From Alicyclobacillus pomorum DSM 14955 (GTDB taxonomy: Bacteria; Bacillota; Bacilli; Alicyclobacillales; Alicyclobacillaceae): DNA of 64,000 nucleotides. The first letter of the stretch is position 1; the number at the start of each line of letters is the position of its first letter. Location: positions 50,873-114,872 of the forward strand of contig NZ_AXAR01000012.1 in the NCBI RefSeq assembly GCF_000472905.1, given 5' to 3'. The notes beneath the pieces were generated by a model. That model was not told where the DNA came from and did not search any database. It saw only the letters and a program-made list of their open reading frames with translations. This document shows positions 1 to 7,731 of this stretch, piece by piece. Made by a program: the position numbers and the translations under genes.

Positions 1-157
1 GAGTTGTATCTTCTGACTGTTCGCAGGAAAATCTATGGTTGGACGCATGAAGAGAATATGATTCGCTGCAGTTATAACGGCGTTCAGACATTCATTAATA
101 TCGCGGCGCAGCTCCTCCGAATGAAGGTAGTCATACAGGGAGATATTAACAAACACC
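1..157 (-). pseudogene. Tn3-family transposase remnant (internal C-terminal fragment)
   Basis: Read on the minus strand, the first ~155 bases encode a stretch containing YDYLHSEELRRDINECLN followed by a degraded ANHILF segment. This resembles the conserved late region of Tn3-family DDE transposases (pattern YLxSEELRRxIxxGLNxxE...N-x-FIF). The reading frame is closed upstream by a stop at about 158-160 and has no Shine-Dalgarno, so only an internal piece survives here. It runs off the window edge, so its downstream state is unknown. It is taken as a relic of transposition at the left border of the accessory segment. The family assignment rests on motif memory only; a profile search against Tn3 transposases would settle it. 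Confidence 0.5.
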
Positions 158-163
158 TAACGA

Positions 164-211
164 TTGACAGGACACTGATTAGTGTCCTAAAATAGGACAC
201 TGACCAGTGTC
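164..211 (+). promoter_or_regulatory. Promoter with two tandem palindromic operators upstream of the ArsR-SRPBCC gene
   Basis: A sigma-A-like promoter is visible: TTGACA (164-169), an 18-bp spacer and TAAAAT (188-193). A perfect palindrome with 8-bp arms, AGGACACT/AGTGTCCT (169-188), fills the spacer. A second palindrome with 7-bp arms, GACACTG/CAGTGTC (196-211), covers the expected start site. The two units share AGGACACTGA in direct orientation, 25 bp apart. This placement suits repression by a dimeric HTH protein, most simply autoregulation by the adjacent ArsR-type product. The regulator assignment is inference. Confidence 0.65.
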
Positions 212-241
212 GTTTTGGAAATTGTGGTTTAGGGGCGGGTG

Positions 242-973
242 ATGTTGTCAGATAAAAGTCAAATGCGGGATGTTTATCACGCCATTGCCGATCCAACTCG
301 GCGCAAATTGCTTCGTCTCTTGGCAGATGCAGAAGAATTGCCTCTGCATGCGTTAACGGTTCACTTTCATATGGGGCGTACAGCGGTTTCCAAGCATTTG
401 GCGGTCCTTAAAGATGCCGGTCTCGTAACCGACCGAAGAGTCGGCAGGGAAACGCTGTATCGGCTGAATGCTGCTCCGTTAAGGCAAATTCAAGATTGGG
501 TATCTTATTACGAGAAATTCTGGAAAGAAAGAATGATCGTTTTAAATCATTTACTACAGGAGGAACAAAAAATGAAATCCATTTCACTAGATTTTCACTT
601 TAAGAGTCCAATCGAGAAGGTGTGGTTCGCTTTAACGGATTCGAATACTCTTTCGAAATGGATGTTTTTCAAAGAGAATGATTTTAAACCGGTCGTTGGA
701 CATAAATTTCAGTTTCGGACGGAGCCGACAGAATGGTGGGATGGAATTGTAAATTGTGAAGTACTCGAAGTGGACGAGCCTCATCGGTTATCGTACACAT
801 GGGTAAGCGGCGGAGAAAGCAATAAGGTTACTTGGACGTTGAAACAGAATGAGGATGGAACTACTCATGTGCATCTCGATCAAACCGATATCAGTTCGGA
901 GCAAGCACTCCAAGGCGCTAAGTATGGCTGGACTAACATGTGCGGACAGCTTGAAAAGCTGTTGGAACAATGA
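242..973 (+). CDS. ArsR-type HTH repressor fused to an SRPBCC/AHSA1 domain
   Basis: 243-residue protein. Residues ~1-90 form an ArsR/SmtB-type winged helix (IADPTRRKLLRLLA, then the recognition segment GRTAVSKHLAVLKDAGLV and a wing with GRETLYRL). Residues ~111-243 form an SRPBCC/AHSA1 ligand-binding fold (typical FxxPIEKVWFALTDSNTLSKW start, and GWTNMCGQLEKLLEQ C-terminal helix). An AGGGGCGG ribosome site precedes ATG 242; GTG 239 is a less likely start. An excellent internal Shine-Dalgarno, AGGAGG (558-563), lies 8 nt before in-frame ATG 572, exactly at the SRPBCC boundary, so a free SRPBCC protein may also be made. ArsR regulators and AHSA1 genes are often neighbours, so this looks like a fusion of such a pair. 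The tandem operators upstream suggest autoregulation. The ligand is unknown. Confidence 0.85.
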   Translation: MLSDKSQMRDVYHAIADPTRRKLLRLLADAEELPLHALTVHFHMGRTAVSKHLAVLKDAGLVTDRRVGRETLYRLNAAPLRQIQDWVSYYEKFWKERMIVLNHLLQEEQKMKSISLDFHFKSPIEKVWFALTDSNTLSKWMFFKENDFKPVVGHKFQFRTEPTEWWDGIVNCEVLEVDEPHRLSYTWVSGGESNKVTWTLKQNEDGTTHVHLDQTDISSEQALQGAKYGWTNMCGQLEKLLEQ

Positions 974-999
974 GCGAATCTAATCAGTAGTATATCGTG

Positions 1000-1490
1000 G
1001 TCTCGGGCGCGAGGGAAAACAATCCGTCCGCACCTTTCTGCCGCGTATTCCGCAACCGGTGCAGACGCGATCGAAAATCTTAGCATGGCTGTTATTGTGG
1101 ATCAGAAGAGGCTGGGCGGCGGTTCCCATTCCACGTTGGGCACGATTACCGATATCTCGCCTCTTCTCTCCGCCTTCTCTCTCCCGAGTGGGTCAGCCTT
1201 ATGTCGGACCAGCAAACATGTTTTCTTTTAACGATCCACAAGGCATGTGTCCGGAGTGCAACGGGACCGGTCGCAGCATGTGCGTCGACATGAGTAAGGC
1301 ACTGGACAAGTGAAAGTTGTTGAATGAAGGGGCAATCATGCTGCCGGGGTATACGGTGAACAGCATGGATTGGAACATGCTCGTGCAGTCGGGTCCCTTC
1401 GATCCCTACAAGAGGCTGAGTGATTATTCGGAGGAATAACTGGAACAGCTGCTTTCAGGAAGCAGCGACAGCAAGAAATGTGGATTCCTG
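1000..1490 (+). pseudogene. UvrA-like excinuclease ABC subunit A, decayed fragment
   Basis: Pieces of a UvrA-type protein are scattered over different frames. They include DAIENLSMAVIVDQKRLGGG near 1065-1125, then YVGPANMFSFNDP followed by the zinc-finger piece GMCPECNGTGR near 1200-1275, then NSMDWNMLVQSGPFDP and DYSEE near 1360-1437. The last piece is cut by a stop at 1438-1440. In UvrA and the short UvrA-like resistance paralogs these elements are contiguous. The Walker A region is collapsed, and frameshifts and stops make a functional product impossible. This is one of several gene relics in the first 5.4 kb. Confidence 0.75.
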
Positions 1491-1526
1491 TTGTTAGGAA
1501 ATAAAGAGATAAAAGGAGCCGTGGAA

Positions 1527-1991
1527 ATGTCCTATATCGTTGATTTTAAAAATGTGTCTACGGTTGGTTTAGAGTCTTCACCTGTAGCAGAAGCGCTTGC
1601 TGGTTTACGTGCTAATGAAGCCCGTTACTTTATGAACAAATACAAGCATGAATTTACGGTTGTACCAGCTGGCGAAAGCCGGGAGACACTTGATTATGTA
1701 AACCGAATTTTGAAAGAAGAACGTGATATTGAGTTTGCGGCTAAACCTTTAGAAACATCGCGTTTTCAAGTGGAAAATATCAAATGGGCCTACGTCTTTT
1801 ATGAGGATGGTCTTGAGGTCAACGTCATGTATTCGGTTGATGACCCTAAGAAGCGGGCCGTTGGTTTTAAGCTTTCTGAGGGGATGGAGGTACCAAAGGA
1901 ATTAGAAGGGAAGTTTAAGTTTGCTAGGCAGAAGTCTAAACTAGCTGGAACAATTCGTGGCTCATTTTTTGTAATTAAGGGAGAATATTAA
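1527..1991 (+). CDS. Hypothetical protein, 154 residues
   Basis: An intact reading frame starts at ATG 1527 behind AAAGGAG (1512-1518, 8-nt spacing); an upstream in-frame start lacks a comparable site. The product is soluble and charged, with no signal peptide or membrane segment. It begins MSYIVDFKNVSTVG and has a lysine/glutamate-rich middle (NRILKEERDIEF) and a C-terminal region with alternating hydrophobic residues (GTIRGSFFVIKGEY) that suggests beta structure. I do not recognise the family. It sits directly after the UvrA relic and before two terminator-like or relic elements, so it may be mobile or phage-derived cargo, but nothing in the sequence proves that. Confidence 0.7.
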   Translation: MSYIVDFKNVSTVGLESSPVAEALAGLRANEARYFMNKYKHEFTVVPAGESRETLDYVNRILKEERDIEFAAKPLETSRFQVENIKWAYVFYEDGLEVNVMYSVDDPKKRAVGFKLSEGMEVPKELEGKFKFARQKSKLAGTIRGSFFVIKGEY

Positions 1992-2211
1992 AGTAAGCAA
2001 GAGCGCAAATTGGAGGAATCGAACCAAACAGGGCTTCCCCATCGTTATCTCGTCGGAACGGCATGTTCTGCCAGTTCCATTTTTCCATAGGCGTCATTGC
2101 TCGGTGGCTTTCAAATTAAGATCTATAGTACAAATGTTAGAAGGCATCATATTGGACAAACGGGGGCTTAAGCGCAACAAGAGGACCTCCAACAAACTGC
2201 ATAAATACTGA

Positions 2212-2240
2212 AAATGCGGTATGTACAATACCGCATTTTT
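2212..2240 (+). terminator. Intrinsic terminator
   Basis: An 11-bp perfect stem AAATGCGGTAT (2212-2222) / ATACCGCATTT (2228-2238) with a GTACA loop, followed by T residues. It lies 220 bp after the 154-residue hypothetical gene. The intervening bases 1992-2211 hold no gene that I can support. Confidence 0.7.
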
Positions 2241-2334
2241 GTTCATTTAGTAGTTGCAAAAATCACGTCATGAACTACGTGAAACTCTCTGTATCGAAGG
2301 ATACATATATACATTGATATAGCACGTATAATTC

Positions 2335-2555
2335 GTGAAATTAATACATCTTGGTAGTGATAAACGCGGGAGAATCACGGGCATCCAGTCATGGAGTGTC
2401 GTCATAAACATGTTTGCCCTACATGTGATGATGGTGAACGTGCTGATCTTCTTCTTTCCGTCTGGTGATCTCCAGGTGTCGTATAGTCCCGCGAATGCAA
2501 ATACCTCCCGTTTATTCAAACGGATCCGGTAAGGCTTCTTGGTATGCCTATGCCA
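2335..2555 (-). pseudogene. SRAP (SOS-response-associated peptidase, YedK/HMCES) fragment
   Basis: The minus strand encodes KKPYRIRLNKREVFAFAGLY, then DTWRSPDGKKKISTFTIIT and MTTLHDWMPVILPR. This matches the C-terminal half of SRAP/YedK proteins (family pattern PYRI...FAFAGLWETW...TIITTEAN...IHDRMPVIL). The canonical HDRMPVIL is HDWMPVIL here. The N-terminal half with the catalytic Cys2 is absent, a stop precedes the fragment, and the C-terminus decays into unrelated sequence. SRAP proteins form crosslinks with abasic sites in single-stranded DNA; this copy cannot be functional. Confidence 0.7.
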
Positions 2556-2768
2556 CTATGTTATGTGGACATTATTTTAAGTGGGGATTGAAGAATAAGC
2601 AGATGACATGATATCCTAGAGATTATGCAGGAGGGTGACTCAATAGTTTATATAATAACTCAATTATATTTTATCTCGGATTAGCCTCGTTGTCAACACC
2701 ATCTATAAGATTGACTAGTCGCTTAGTGACAAATTATTCTCGGGCAGAATGTGAGGCGAATTCGTCGG

Positions 2769-5123
2769 ATGGTAAATGAAGAATGGGAAGCGGAACAGAA
2801 ATACGTCCAACACGTCACGACACGCATCCATGAACGCGTTGAAACCTTAAAGCGTGAATTAGGTGGTATCAAAAAAGAAGTCGTGGAGATGCGACGCAAC
2901 TTTTGGGATGATGTAACGGTTAACCTTGAAAACATCTACGAAATTTGGGAAACACATTTCGCCATTCGACAACAGGCGGAAATGCTCTCAGAAAGAGAAC
3001 GTCGGTACTCGCACTCGACGGGTGTTCTAAAAACACTTGAACGATTGATGAGTTCGCCATTTTTCGGCCGGATCGACTTTGTAGAACAAGGGTCAAACGA
3101 AACAGAACGAATTTATATCGGAATTGGCTCGTTTCGCGACGAGGAAACGGACGAATTTCTCGTCTATGACTGGCGGGCACCGATTTCCAGCCTCTACTAC
3201 GACCATATTCCGGGTCCTGTTTCTTTCGAAGCGTCTACCGGCAAAATTGTCGGGGAGATGACTAGAAAGCGACAATACGTGATTCGAGATGGGCAGATTG
3301 AAGTGATGTTTGATGCCGCTGTCACAATTCGAGACGAGTTGCTCATGCAGGTACTTGGACGTCATGCCGACACGCAGATGAAGAGTATTGTCGCCACAAT
3401 TCAGAGGGAACAGAACGAAGTTATTCGCGACGACACATCGAGTATGCTCATCGTTCAAGGGGCAGCTGGGAGCGGCAAGACGTCTGCCGCGTTGCAGCGT
3501 GTTGCGTACCTTTTATATAAACATCGGGGGATGCTAGAAGCCAATCAAATGATCCTGTTTTCGCCCAACCCGATGTTCAACAGCTATGTCTCTACCGTGT
3601 TGCCGGAGCTTGGCGAGGAGAACATGCAGCAAACCACCTTTCAGGATTATTTACAGCATAGACTAGGCCGGACATTCGAGTTGGAGGACCCGTTTGACCA
3701 TTTGGAATATCTATTGACACAACAAGGAACACCGGCTTACGAGGCCAGACTGGAAGGTATTCGCTTCAAGTCCACCCTGACCTTTTCGGACGCGCTGCGG
3801 CGCTACGCACAACTGCTGACGACAGACGGTATGTTGTTCAAGTCCGTGCGATTTCGGGATAAGGTCGTCGTATCTCGTCAGCAAATTCGCGATCAGTTCT
3901 ATGCGTGTGATCCATCTTTGAGTATGCACTTGCGAATGGAATATCTTCGAGAGTGGCTTCTGGAACAAGTTGATATATTTGTGGATCGAGAGATTCACGA
4001 GCCTTGGGTCGAGGAAGAGATAGAATTGCTCGATCCCGAAGACTATGAACGAGCCTACGATCAGGTTTGCCGCATGAAGAGGGTCACTGACGCGTCGTTC
4101 AACGATTTCGACAAAGAGAAAGAGATACTGTCGAGAATGGTGGTAAATCGATATGTGGCAAAACTGCGACGCGGCATCAAACGGTTGGAGTTTGTCGACG
4201 TGCGCGGCATTTACCGTCAGTTTTTCGCAGACGAAACACTGTTTGACAAGGTTTTTCAAGGCGTTCAGATGCCATTTTTTTGGCGTGACATTTGTCAGCA
4301 AACCATCAAGCAATTGGACGAACGCAAGCTCGCCTTCGAGGACGCGACACCGTTTCTATATCTGAATGAACTGATTCAAGGAGTGACCATCAACACGGCG
4401 GTTAAACACGTTATCATTGATGAAGCACAGGATTACTCTTTACTGCAAATGGAGGTTCTACGCCGGTTATTTCCTCGTAGTCGTATGACCGCGCTGGGTG
4501 ATCTAAATCAATCCGTGTTTGCACATGTTTCGGGACTCGGCAATACGAGTGGGCTTGAGACGCTCTATGGAGCAGAGAAAACGCGAGTGGTCAAGTTGCG
4601 GAGGAGTTATCGGTCCACCGAGGAAATCGTCCGCTTTACACGTGGGATGATAGATGGTGGAGAAGAGATTATTCCATTTGAGCGTCAGGGACCGAAACCG
4701 AGTGTCGTTGTGCTTGACGGGGACACGCCACACGCAGAGCAAGTGTTGAATGAAGTGAGGTCTCTAGAGGCGTGTGGCTATTCCTCGATTGCTATCATCT
4801 GCAAGACCGCGCGTGAAAGCAAACTTGCATTTGACGAGCTGGGTGACAGGCTGGCCGCATCTCTGGTGAGCAAGGAAACGGTCATGTTTAAGCAAGGGAT
4901 AGTCATTATCCCGGCCTACTTAGCGAAAGGTGTGGAGTTTGACGCTGTTGTCATATATGACGGGGCGGATCACGTCTATAACAGCGAAATCGAACGACAA
5001 TTATTCTATACTGCATGCACGCGCGCGATGCACGAGCTTAGAATTGTCGTGAGAGGTAAGCCTAATCGATTTATCACTTCACAAAATCCCGACACCTATA
5101 CGGTCCAAATGATCAAAGAGTAG
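2769..5123 (+). CDS. helD: HelD-like superfamily 1 helicase (RNA polymerase recycling ATPase)
   Basis: About 784 residues, normal for HelD. Residues 1-75 form a coiled-coil-prone, charged N-terminus (NEEWEAEQKYVQHV...) typical of the HelD arm that enters the RNA polymerase secondary channel. The Walker A motif GAAGSGKTS is near residue 230, Walker B VIIDEAQD near 547, motif IV/V SYRSTEEIVRF near 612 and LAKGVEFDAVVIYD near 718. In the family, HelD binds RNA polymerase and uses ATP hydrolysis to release stalled complexes; UvrD/Rep helicases are the alternative relatives. Start choice: GTG 2751 is possible, but ATG 2769 fits the family N-terminus better and has GAGG 12 nt upstream. It is the only large intact gene in the relic-rich segment. 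Confidence 0.85.
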   Translation: MVNEEWEAEQKYVQHVTTRIHERVETLKRELGGIKKEVVEMRRNFWDDVTVNLENIYEIWETHFAIRQQAEMLSERERRYSHSTGVLKTLERLMSSPFFGRIDFVEQGSNETERIYIGIGSFRDEETDEFLVYDWRAPISSLYYDHIPGPVSFEASTGKIVGEMTRKRQYVIRDGQIEVMFDAAVTIRDELLMQVLGRHADTQMKSIVATIQREQNEVIRDDTSSMLIVQGAAGSGKTSAALQRVAYLLYKHRGMLEANQMILFSPNPMFNSYVSTVLPELGEENMQQTTFQDYLQHRLGRTFELEDPFDHLEYLLTQQGTPAYEARLEGIRFKSTLTFSDALRRYAQLLTTDGMLFKSVRFRDKVVVSRQQIRDQFYACDPSLSMHLRMEYLREWLLEQVDIFVDREIHEPWVEEEIELLDPEDYERAYDQVCRMKRVTDASFNDFDKEKEILSRMVVNRYVAKLRRGIKRLEFVDVRGIYRQFFADETLFDKVFQGVQMPFFWRDICQQTIKQLDERKLAFEDATPFLYLNELIQGVTINTAVKHVIIDEAQDYSLLQMEVLRRLFPRSRMTALGDLNQSVFAHVSGLGNTSGLETLYGAEKTRVVKLRRSYRSTEEIVRFTRGMIDGGEEIIPFERQGPKPSVVVLDGDTPHAEQVLNEVRSLEACGYSSIAIICKTARESKLAFDELGDRLAASLVSKETVMFKQGIVIIPAYLAKGVEFDAVVIYDGADHVYNSEIERQLFYTACTRAMHELRIVVRGKPNRFITSQNPDTYTVQMIKE

Positions 5124-5162
5124 AAATACTATTTAACAAATATCATTTAGCTGAAGGACTAG

Positions 5163-5342
5163 CTATGGTCATCGTGGCCGGAAGAACTCGCCCGGGAGTT
5201 GAGAGCCAGCGGCGTACGAGTCGGTCATCTGGAAGTAGACTTAGCAGAGTTGGATGCGCCCGCTCGAATTTTGGACGAGGCAAGCTTAGTTCTTGGTTGA
5301 CCATCGATTCTTGTCAACAACGCAACCTACTCGGAAGGATAG
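5163..5342 (+). pseudogene. Short-chain dehydrogenase/reductase (SDR) fragment
   Basis: One frame encodes WPEELARELRASGVRVGHLE, then VDLAELDAP and an in-frame TGA (5298-5300), then PSILVNNATYSEG and a stop at 5340-5342. The spacing and the SILVNNA motif are those of the Rossmann-fold SDR family, where NNA follows beta-4. The N-terminal GxxxGIG cofactor motif and the catalytic YxxxK half are both missing. It begins only 40 bp after helD. It is a short, internally stopped relic. Confidence 0.75.
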
Positions 5343-5389
5343 GGGCTGTCCACTCAACCTCATCTTGCGATAGGCTTTGAGACAGCCCC
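5342..5389. repeat. Inverted repeat resembling an insertion-sequence end or terminator
   Basis: GGGGCTGTC (5342-5350) and GACAGCCCC (5381-5389) form a 9-bp perfect inverted repeat separated by 30 bases. The right arm is preceded by TTTGA, giving TTTGAGACAGCCCC, which resembles the terminal repeats of several Bacillota insertion sequences. No transposase lies between the arms. A solo IS scar or a simple stem-loop are both possible. Bases 5390-5470 show nothing else. Confidence 0.45.
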
Positions 5390-5486
5390 GCTGCTCTTTG
5401 GTATATATAGTGACGTGTATACATCCATCCCTCACTTGTCAAGACTTGTAGTGAATCGAAGTAGTAGTCTTGAGAGGGTGTTGAGG

Positions 5487-5657
5487 ATGGGGATCTTCGG
5501 CCGTAAGTCAAAGGAAAAAAGCGGATCTAGAATCGTGTCTCAGCACGAAATTCAGTTAAGGACCGGTGAGAAACTTTATACAGGCAAGGTTCGGTTCAAA
5601 AACCGAATTCCCGATACGGAACCACGTTTGCCGTCAAGTCAGAAGAATCACTCATAG
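5487..5657 (+). CDS. Micropeptide 1 of a membrane-protein cassette (56 residues)
   Basis: ATG 5487 is preceded by GAGAGGG (5472-5478, 8-nt spacing); an upstream start at 5415 lacks a site. The peptide is basic and hydrophilic at first (MGIFGRKSKEKSGSR) and then carries EKLYTGKVRFKNRIPD. This second part resembles NKYYAGTVRLNFEIPV in the micropeptide encoded at 6446-6601, so the two share a Y-x-G-x-V-R-(5)-I-P pattern. It has no signal peptide and no membrane segment. It lies 51-60 bp upstream of a two-helix membrane protein and is probably cotranscribed. Function unknown; peptide toxin, leader or small regulatory subunit are open options. Confidence 0.6.
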   Translation: MGIFGRKSKEKSGSRIVSQHEIQLRTGEKLYTGKVRFKNRIPDTEPRLPSSQKNHS

Positions 5658-5717
5658 ATTGTCAAATAGACTGACAGCCTGTACCATGATCTTGGTGGCT
5701 AGGAGGTCATGGGGGCT

Positions 5718-6449
5718 GTGAAACGACTTTTTGTTTGGCTACTCCGAGTGATGGTATTCATTGTGAGTGCATTCATCGTTCCTGGCATTGTGAACGCCTT
5801 GTCGGGCGGTTCACTCTCCAAAACCATCTCTGTGATTGCTTGGCCATTGTCCGAGTACCTTCATCTGATGCCTGGACCAAACGTATGGGACGGATGGAAA
5901 TGGGCATACGCCGGTGTCACGGTCATCATTGAAATGTTGTTCCTCGCTGGAATGGTCGCACTGATTATCGAGCTGGTTCGTCTCGGACGTTCTCGGTTCT
6001 CAGAGCCTGTCATGCGTTCCATTGCATATATGCTCTCGCAAATCGAGATGGGGATCCGCAATGCCTGGGGGCTGGAACCACATGAGTGCAGGTTCTACTG
6101 GTTGGCGGGTCATGAGCGGGAGTACGATTATTTCACGGGTAGTCATCAGCATTTGAATGACTTGGACAAGAGGGTTATCGAGGCGGCATTTCTACGTCGA
6201 AAAGAATTGATTGCTGAAACGAATCTTCGTCAACACTATCCCACGCATTCTGCATATGAGTACGCGTTTATACGAAATGCAGGTGCTTTCAGCATGGGAA
6301 TGATGGTTTTCATTAATAAACAAGGCATTCTTACAAACCCATCGAATGTGGACGCGTTTGTATCGTTGGTTGAGCCTATCATTTCTGTGGATGGATCCAA
6401 GGAAATCATGGTAGAATTGATTAAGAAGAGAGGAGTGATTGTTGTATGA
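5718..6449 (+). CDS. Membrane protein of unknown function with a C-terminal soluble domain
   Basis: About 243 residues. Two hydrophobic helices are visible: one near the N-terminus (LFVWLLRVMVFIVSAFIVPG) and one around residues 65-90 (VIIEMLFLAGMVALIIELV). A soluble region of ~150 residues follows, with EPHECRFYWLAGHEREYDYF and a C-terminal segment ending VELIKKRGVIVV. AGGAGG (5701-5706) sits 2 nt before ATG 5709 but 11 nt before GTG 5718, so GTG 5718 (MKRLFVW...) is preferred. The stop overlaps the next gene in ATGA (6446-6449), indicating translational coupling. I do not recognise the family. The flanking micropeptides with related C-termini suggest one functional cassette. Confidence 0.7.
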   Translation: MKRLFVWLLRVMVFIVSAFIVPGIVNALSGGSLSKTISVIAWPLSEYLHLMPGPNVWDGWKWAYAGVTVIIEMLFLAGMVALIIELVRLGRSRFSEPVMRSIAYMLSQIEMGIRNAWGLEPHECRFYWLAGHEREYDYFTGSHQHLNDLDKRVIEAAFLRRKELIAETNLRQHYPTHSAYEYAFIRNAGAFSMGMMVFINKQGILTNPSNVDAFVSLVEPIISVDGSKEIMVELIKKRGVIVV

Positions 6450-6601
6450 AGAATACGTTAAAGACAATCGCTGAAGTTGTCCGTACGGCAGTCACGTTTT
6501 CCGATCTTCGCCCCACGAAAAAGGCTACCAAAAAAATGAACAAGTACTACGCAGGAACCGTTCGGTTAAACTTCGAGATTCCTGTAATTCGCAAGGACTG
6601 A
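6446..6601 (+). CDS. Micropeptide 2 of a membrane-protein cassette (51 residues)
   Basis: It starts at ATG 6446 inside the stop of the membrane protein (4-bp ATGA overlap) with GAGAGGAG about 11 nt upstream. The sequence begins MKNTLKTIAEVVRTAVTF, then has a lysine-rich patch (RPTKKATKKMNK) and ends YYAGTVRLNFEIPVIRKD. The tail matches the pattern of micropeptide 1 (5487-5657). The peptide is strongly basic with no membrane segment. An intrinsic terminator follows within 10 bp, so this is the last gene of the unit. It may be a bacteriocin-like or regulatory peptide; no similarity that I can name supports either. Confidence 0.65.
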   Translation: MKNTLKTIAEVVRTAVTFSDLRPTKKATKKMNKYYAGTVRLNFEIPVIRKD

Positions 6602-6607
6602 GTGGAC

Positions 6608-6634
6608 AAGCCCCTGGCACTGTGGGCTTTTTTT
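6608..6634 (+). terminator. Intrinsic terminator of the micropeptide/membrane cassette
   Basis: AAGCCC (6608-6613) pairs with GGGCTT (6624-6629) and is followed by a run of T to 6634. It immediately follows the stop of the second micropeptide. Confidence 0.7.
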
Positions 6635-6644
6635 GTGTCACAAG

Positions 6645-6690
6645 GAGAGAGGACTCCGATGGAAGATGGAGTCCCCTCTCATTTTATTTC
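6645..6690. terminator. Stem-loop between convergent genes
   Basis: GGACTCC (6651-6657) pairs with GGAGTCC (6668-6674), with extra GAGAG/CTCTC pairing outside. It lies between the plus-strand cassette and the minus-strand lipoprotein gene. T-rich sequence follows on the plus side, so it may serve as a backup terminator or act bidirectionally. Confidence 0.5.
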
Positions 6691-6691
6691 T

Positions 6692-7624
6692 TCACTGATA
6701 CTTCTTCATGGAGATGGCCAGGGCTAGGGCCGTCTCCATCGGTTGCTTCGCTGCTTCTCCCGTGGAAACCGCAAACACTCGATTCCCTACCTGCCACGTC
6801 ATCATGACCGTGGATATCCCAGCATTGGTCGTCACGGAAATTTCGCCCAATGTGTTCGGTACCGGAAGGAAATGCGTATGGAGGTATGCAACAGCCTCAT
6901 TCGCTGTGGTCACCGGGGGCTTCGTCGTGCCGACAGCACTGACGTTGATTTTCCAACGACCTTCACGCCACAAAATGTGTGATTCGTTGTTTGCTGCATC
7001 GACCACAGCCGTTCCCGAAATCCCAGTGTTCAGGTTGATAACAGATTTCTGTCCGTTCACGCCAAACACATCTCCGAATCCACCAAGGGTTGCACTGTTC
7101 GCGTGCGCTGCGGTGTCAAACTGAGTGCCCTGGAATTGTGACACCATCTTTCCTCGCTTGTCGTTGAGCCAGACATTGTACACGACTTCCCGGCCGGGGA
7201 ATGACATGGAAAACGATGTATCGACCATCGTGCGGTAAAACAGCGTATCCCCAGGCAAGACAGTGTGGGGAAACATGGTGGGTGCATACGCCCAGCTGCG
7301 CACGTCACTCGGGAGGCGGTTCATTGCCATTTGAATAATGGTCGGAAAGCTGGATGTGTGTGACGTCTTGGGAGGTCCATTCTGCTCCGCGGTCGTCGGA
7401 TATTGATTGCCCATTCCCACAGTTGAGCCAGAATCGGTGTTCGTTGAACCACGGTCAGTGTTCCCTGTGTCATTTTCCGCGGAGGACACGCTGTTGGATT
7501 GTCCAGGGGGTGAACTCGGGCGATTCACCGTGTTATTTGGAGCGGTTGATGTTGTTCCTGTGGAGCAGCCAACGAGGGATAAAATCGATGCCAATGCCAC
7601 AGTTGATAGGGCTATCCGTTTCAT
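6692..7624 (-). CDS. Predicted secreted lipoprotein of unknown function
   Basis: 310 residues starting at ATG 7624 behind AGGAGG (spacing 8); longer frames upstream lack a site. A lipoprotein signal peptide is clear: MKR, a hydrophobic core (IALSTVALASILS) and lipobox LVGC with Cys20. Residues ~22-100 are a low-complexity Ser/Thr/Asn/Pro-rich linker with repeated NTD-x-GST elements. The rest is a soluble extracytoplasmic domain (MAMNRLPSDVRSWAYAPT...) ending METALALAISMKKYQ. I do not recognise the domain. It should be anchored to the outer face of the membrane. It is transcribed as the last gene after the acyl-CoA synthetase operon, with a 107-bp gap. Confidence 0.75.
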   Translation of the reverse strand: MKRIALSTVALASILSLVGCSTGTTSTAPNNTVNRPSSPPGQSNSVSSAENDTGNTDRGSTNTDSGSTVGMGNQYPTTAEQNGPPKTSHTSSFPTIIQMAMNRLPSDVRSWAYAPTMFPHTVLPGDTLFYRTMVDTSFSMSFPGREVVYNVWLNDKRGKMVSQFQGTQFDTAAHANSATLGGFGDVFGVNGQKSVINLNTGISGTAVVDAANNESHILWREGRWKINVSAVGTTKPPVTTANEAVAYLHTHFLPVPNTLGEISVTTNAGISTVMMTWQVGNRVFAVSTGEAAKQPMETALALAISMKKYQ

Positions 7625-7731
7625 CGAGAAGCCTCCTGAAATGCAGCGCGACAACCGGTTAGTGGGGAACCCGAGGAGCAGCGCTGTCATGGTTCGTTCA
7701 GGGATCTTGACGTTGCAGCGCTGCTTTCGTG

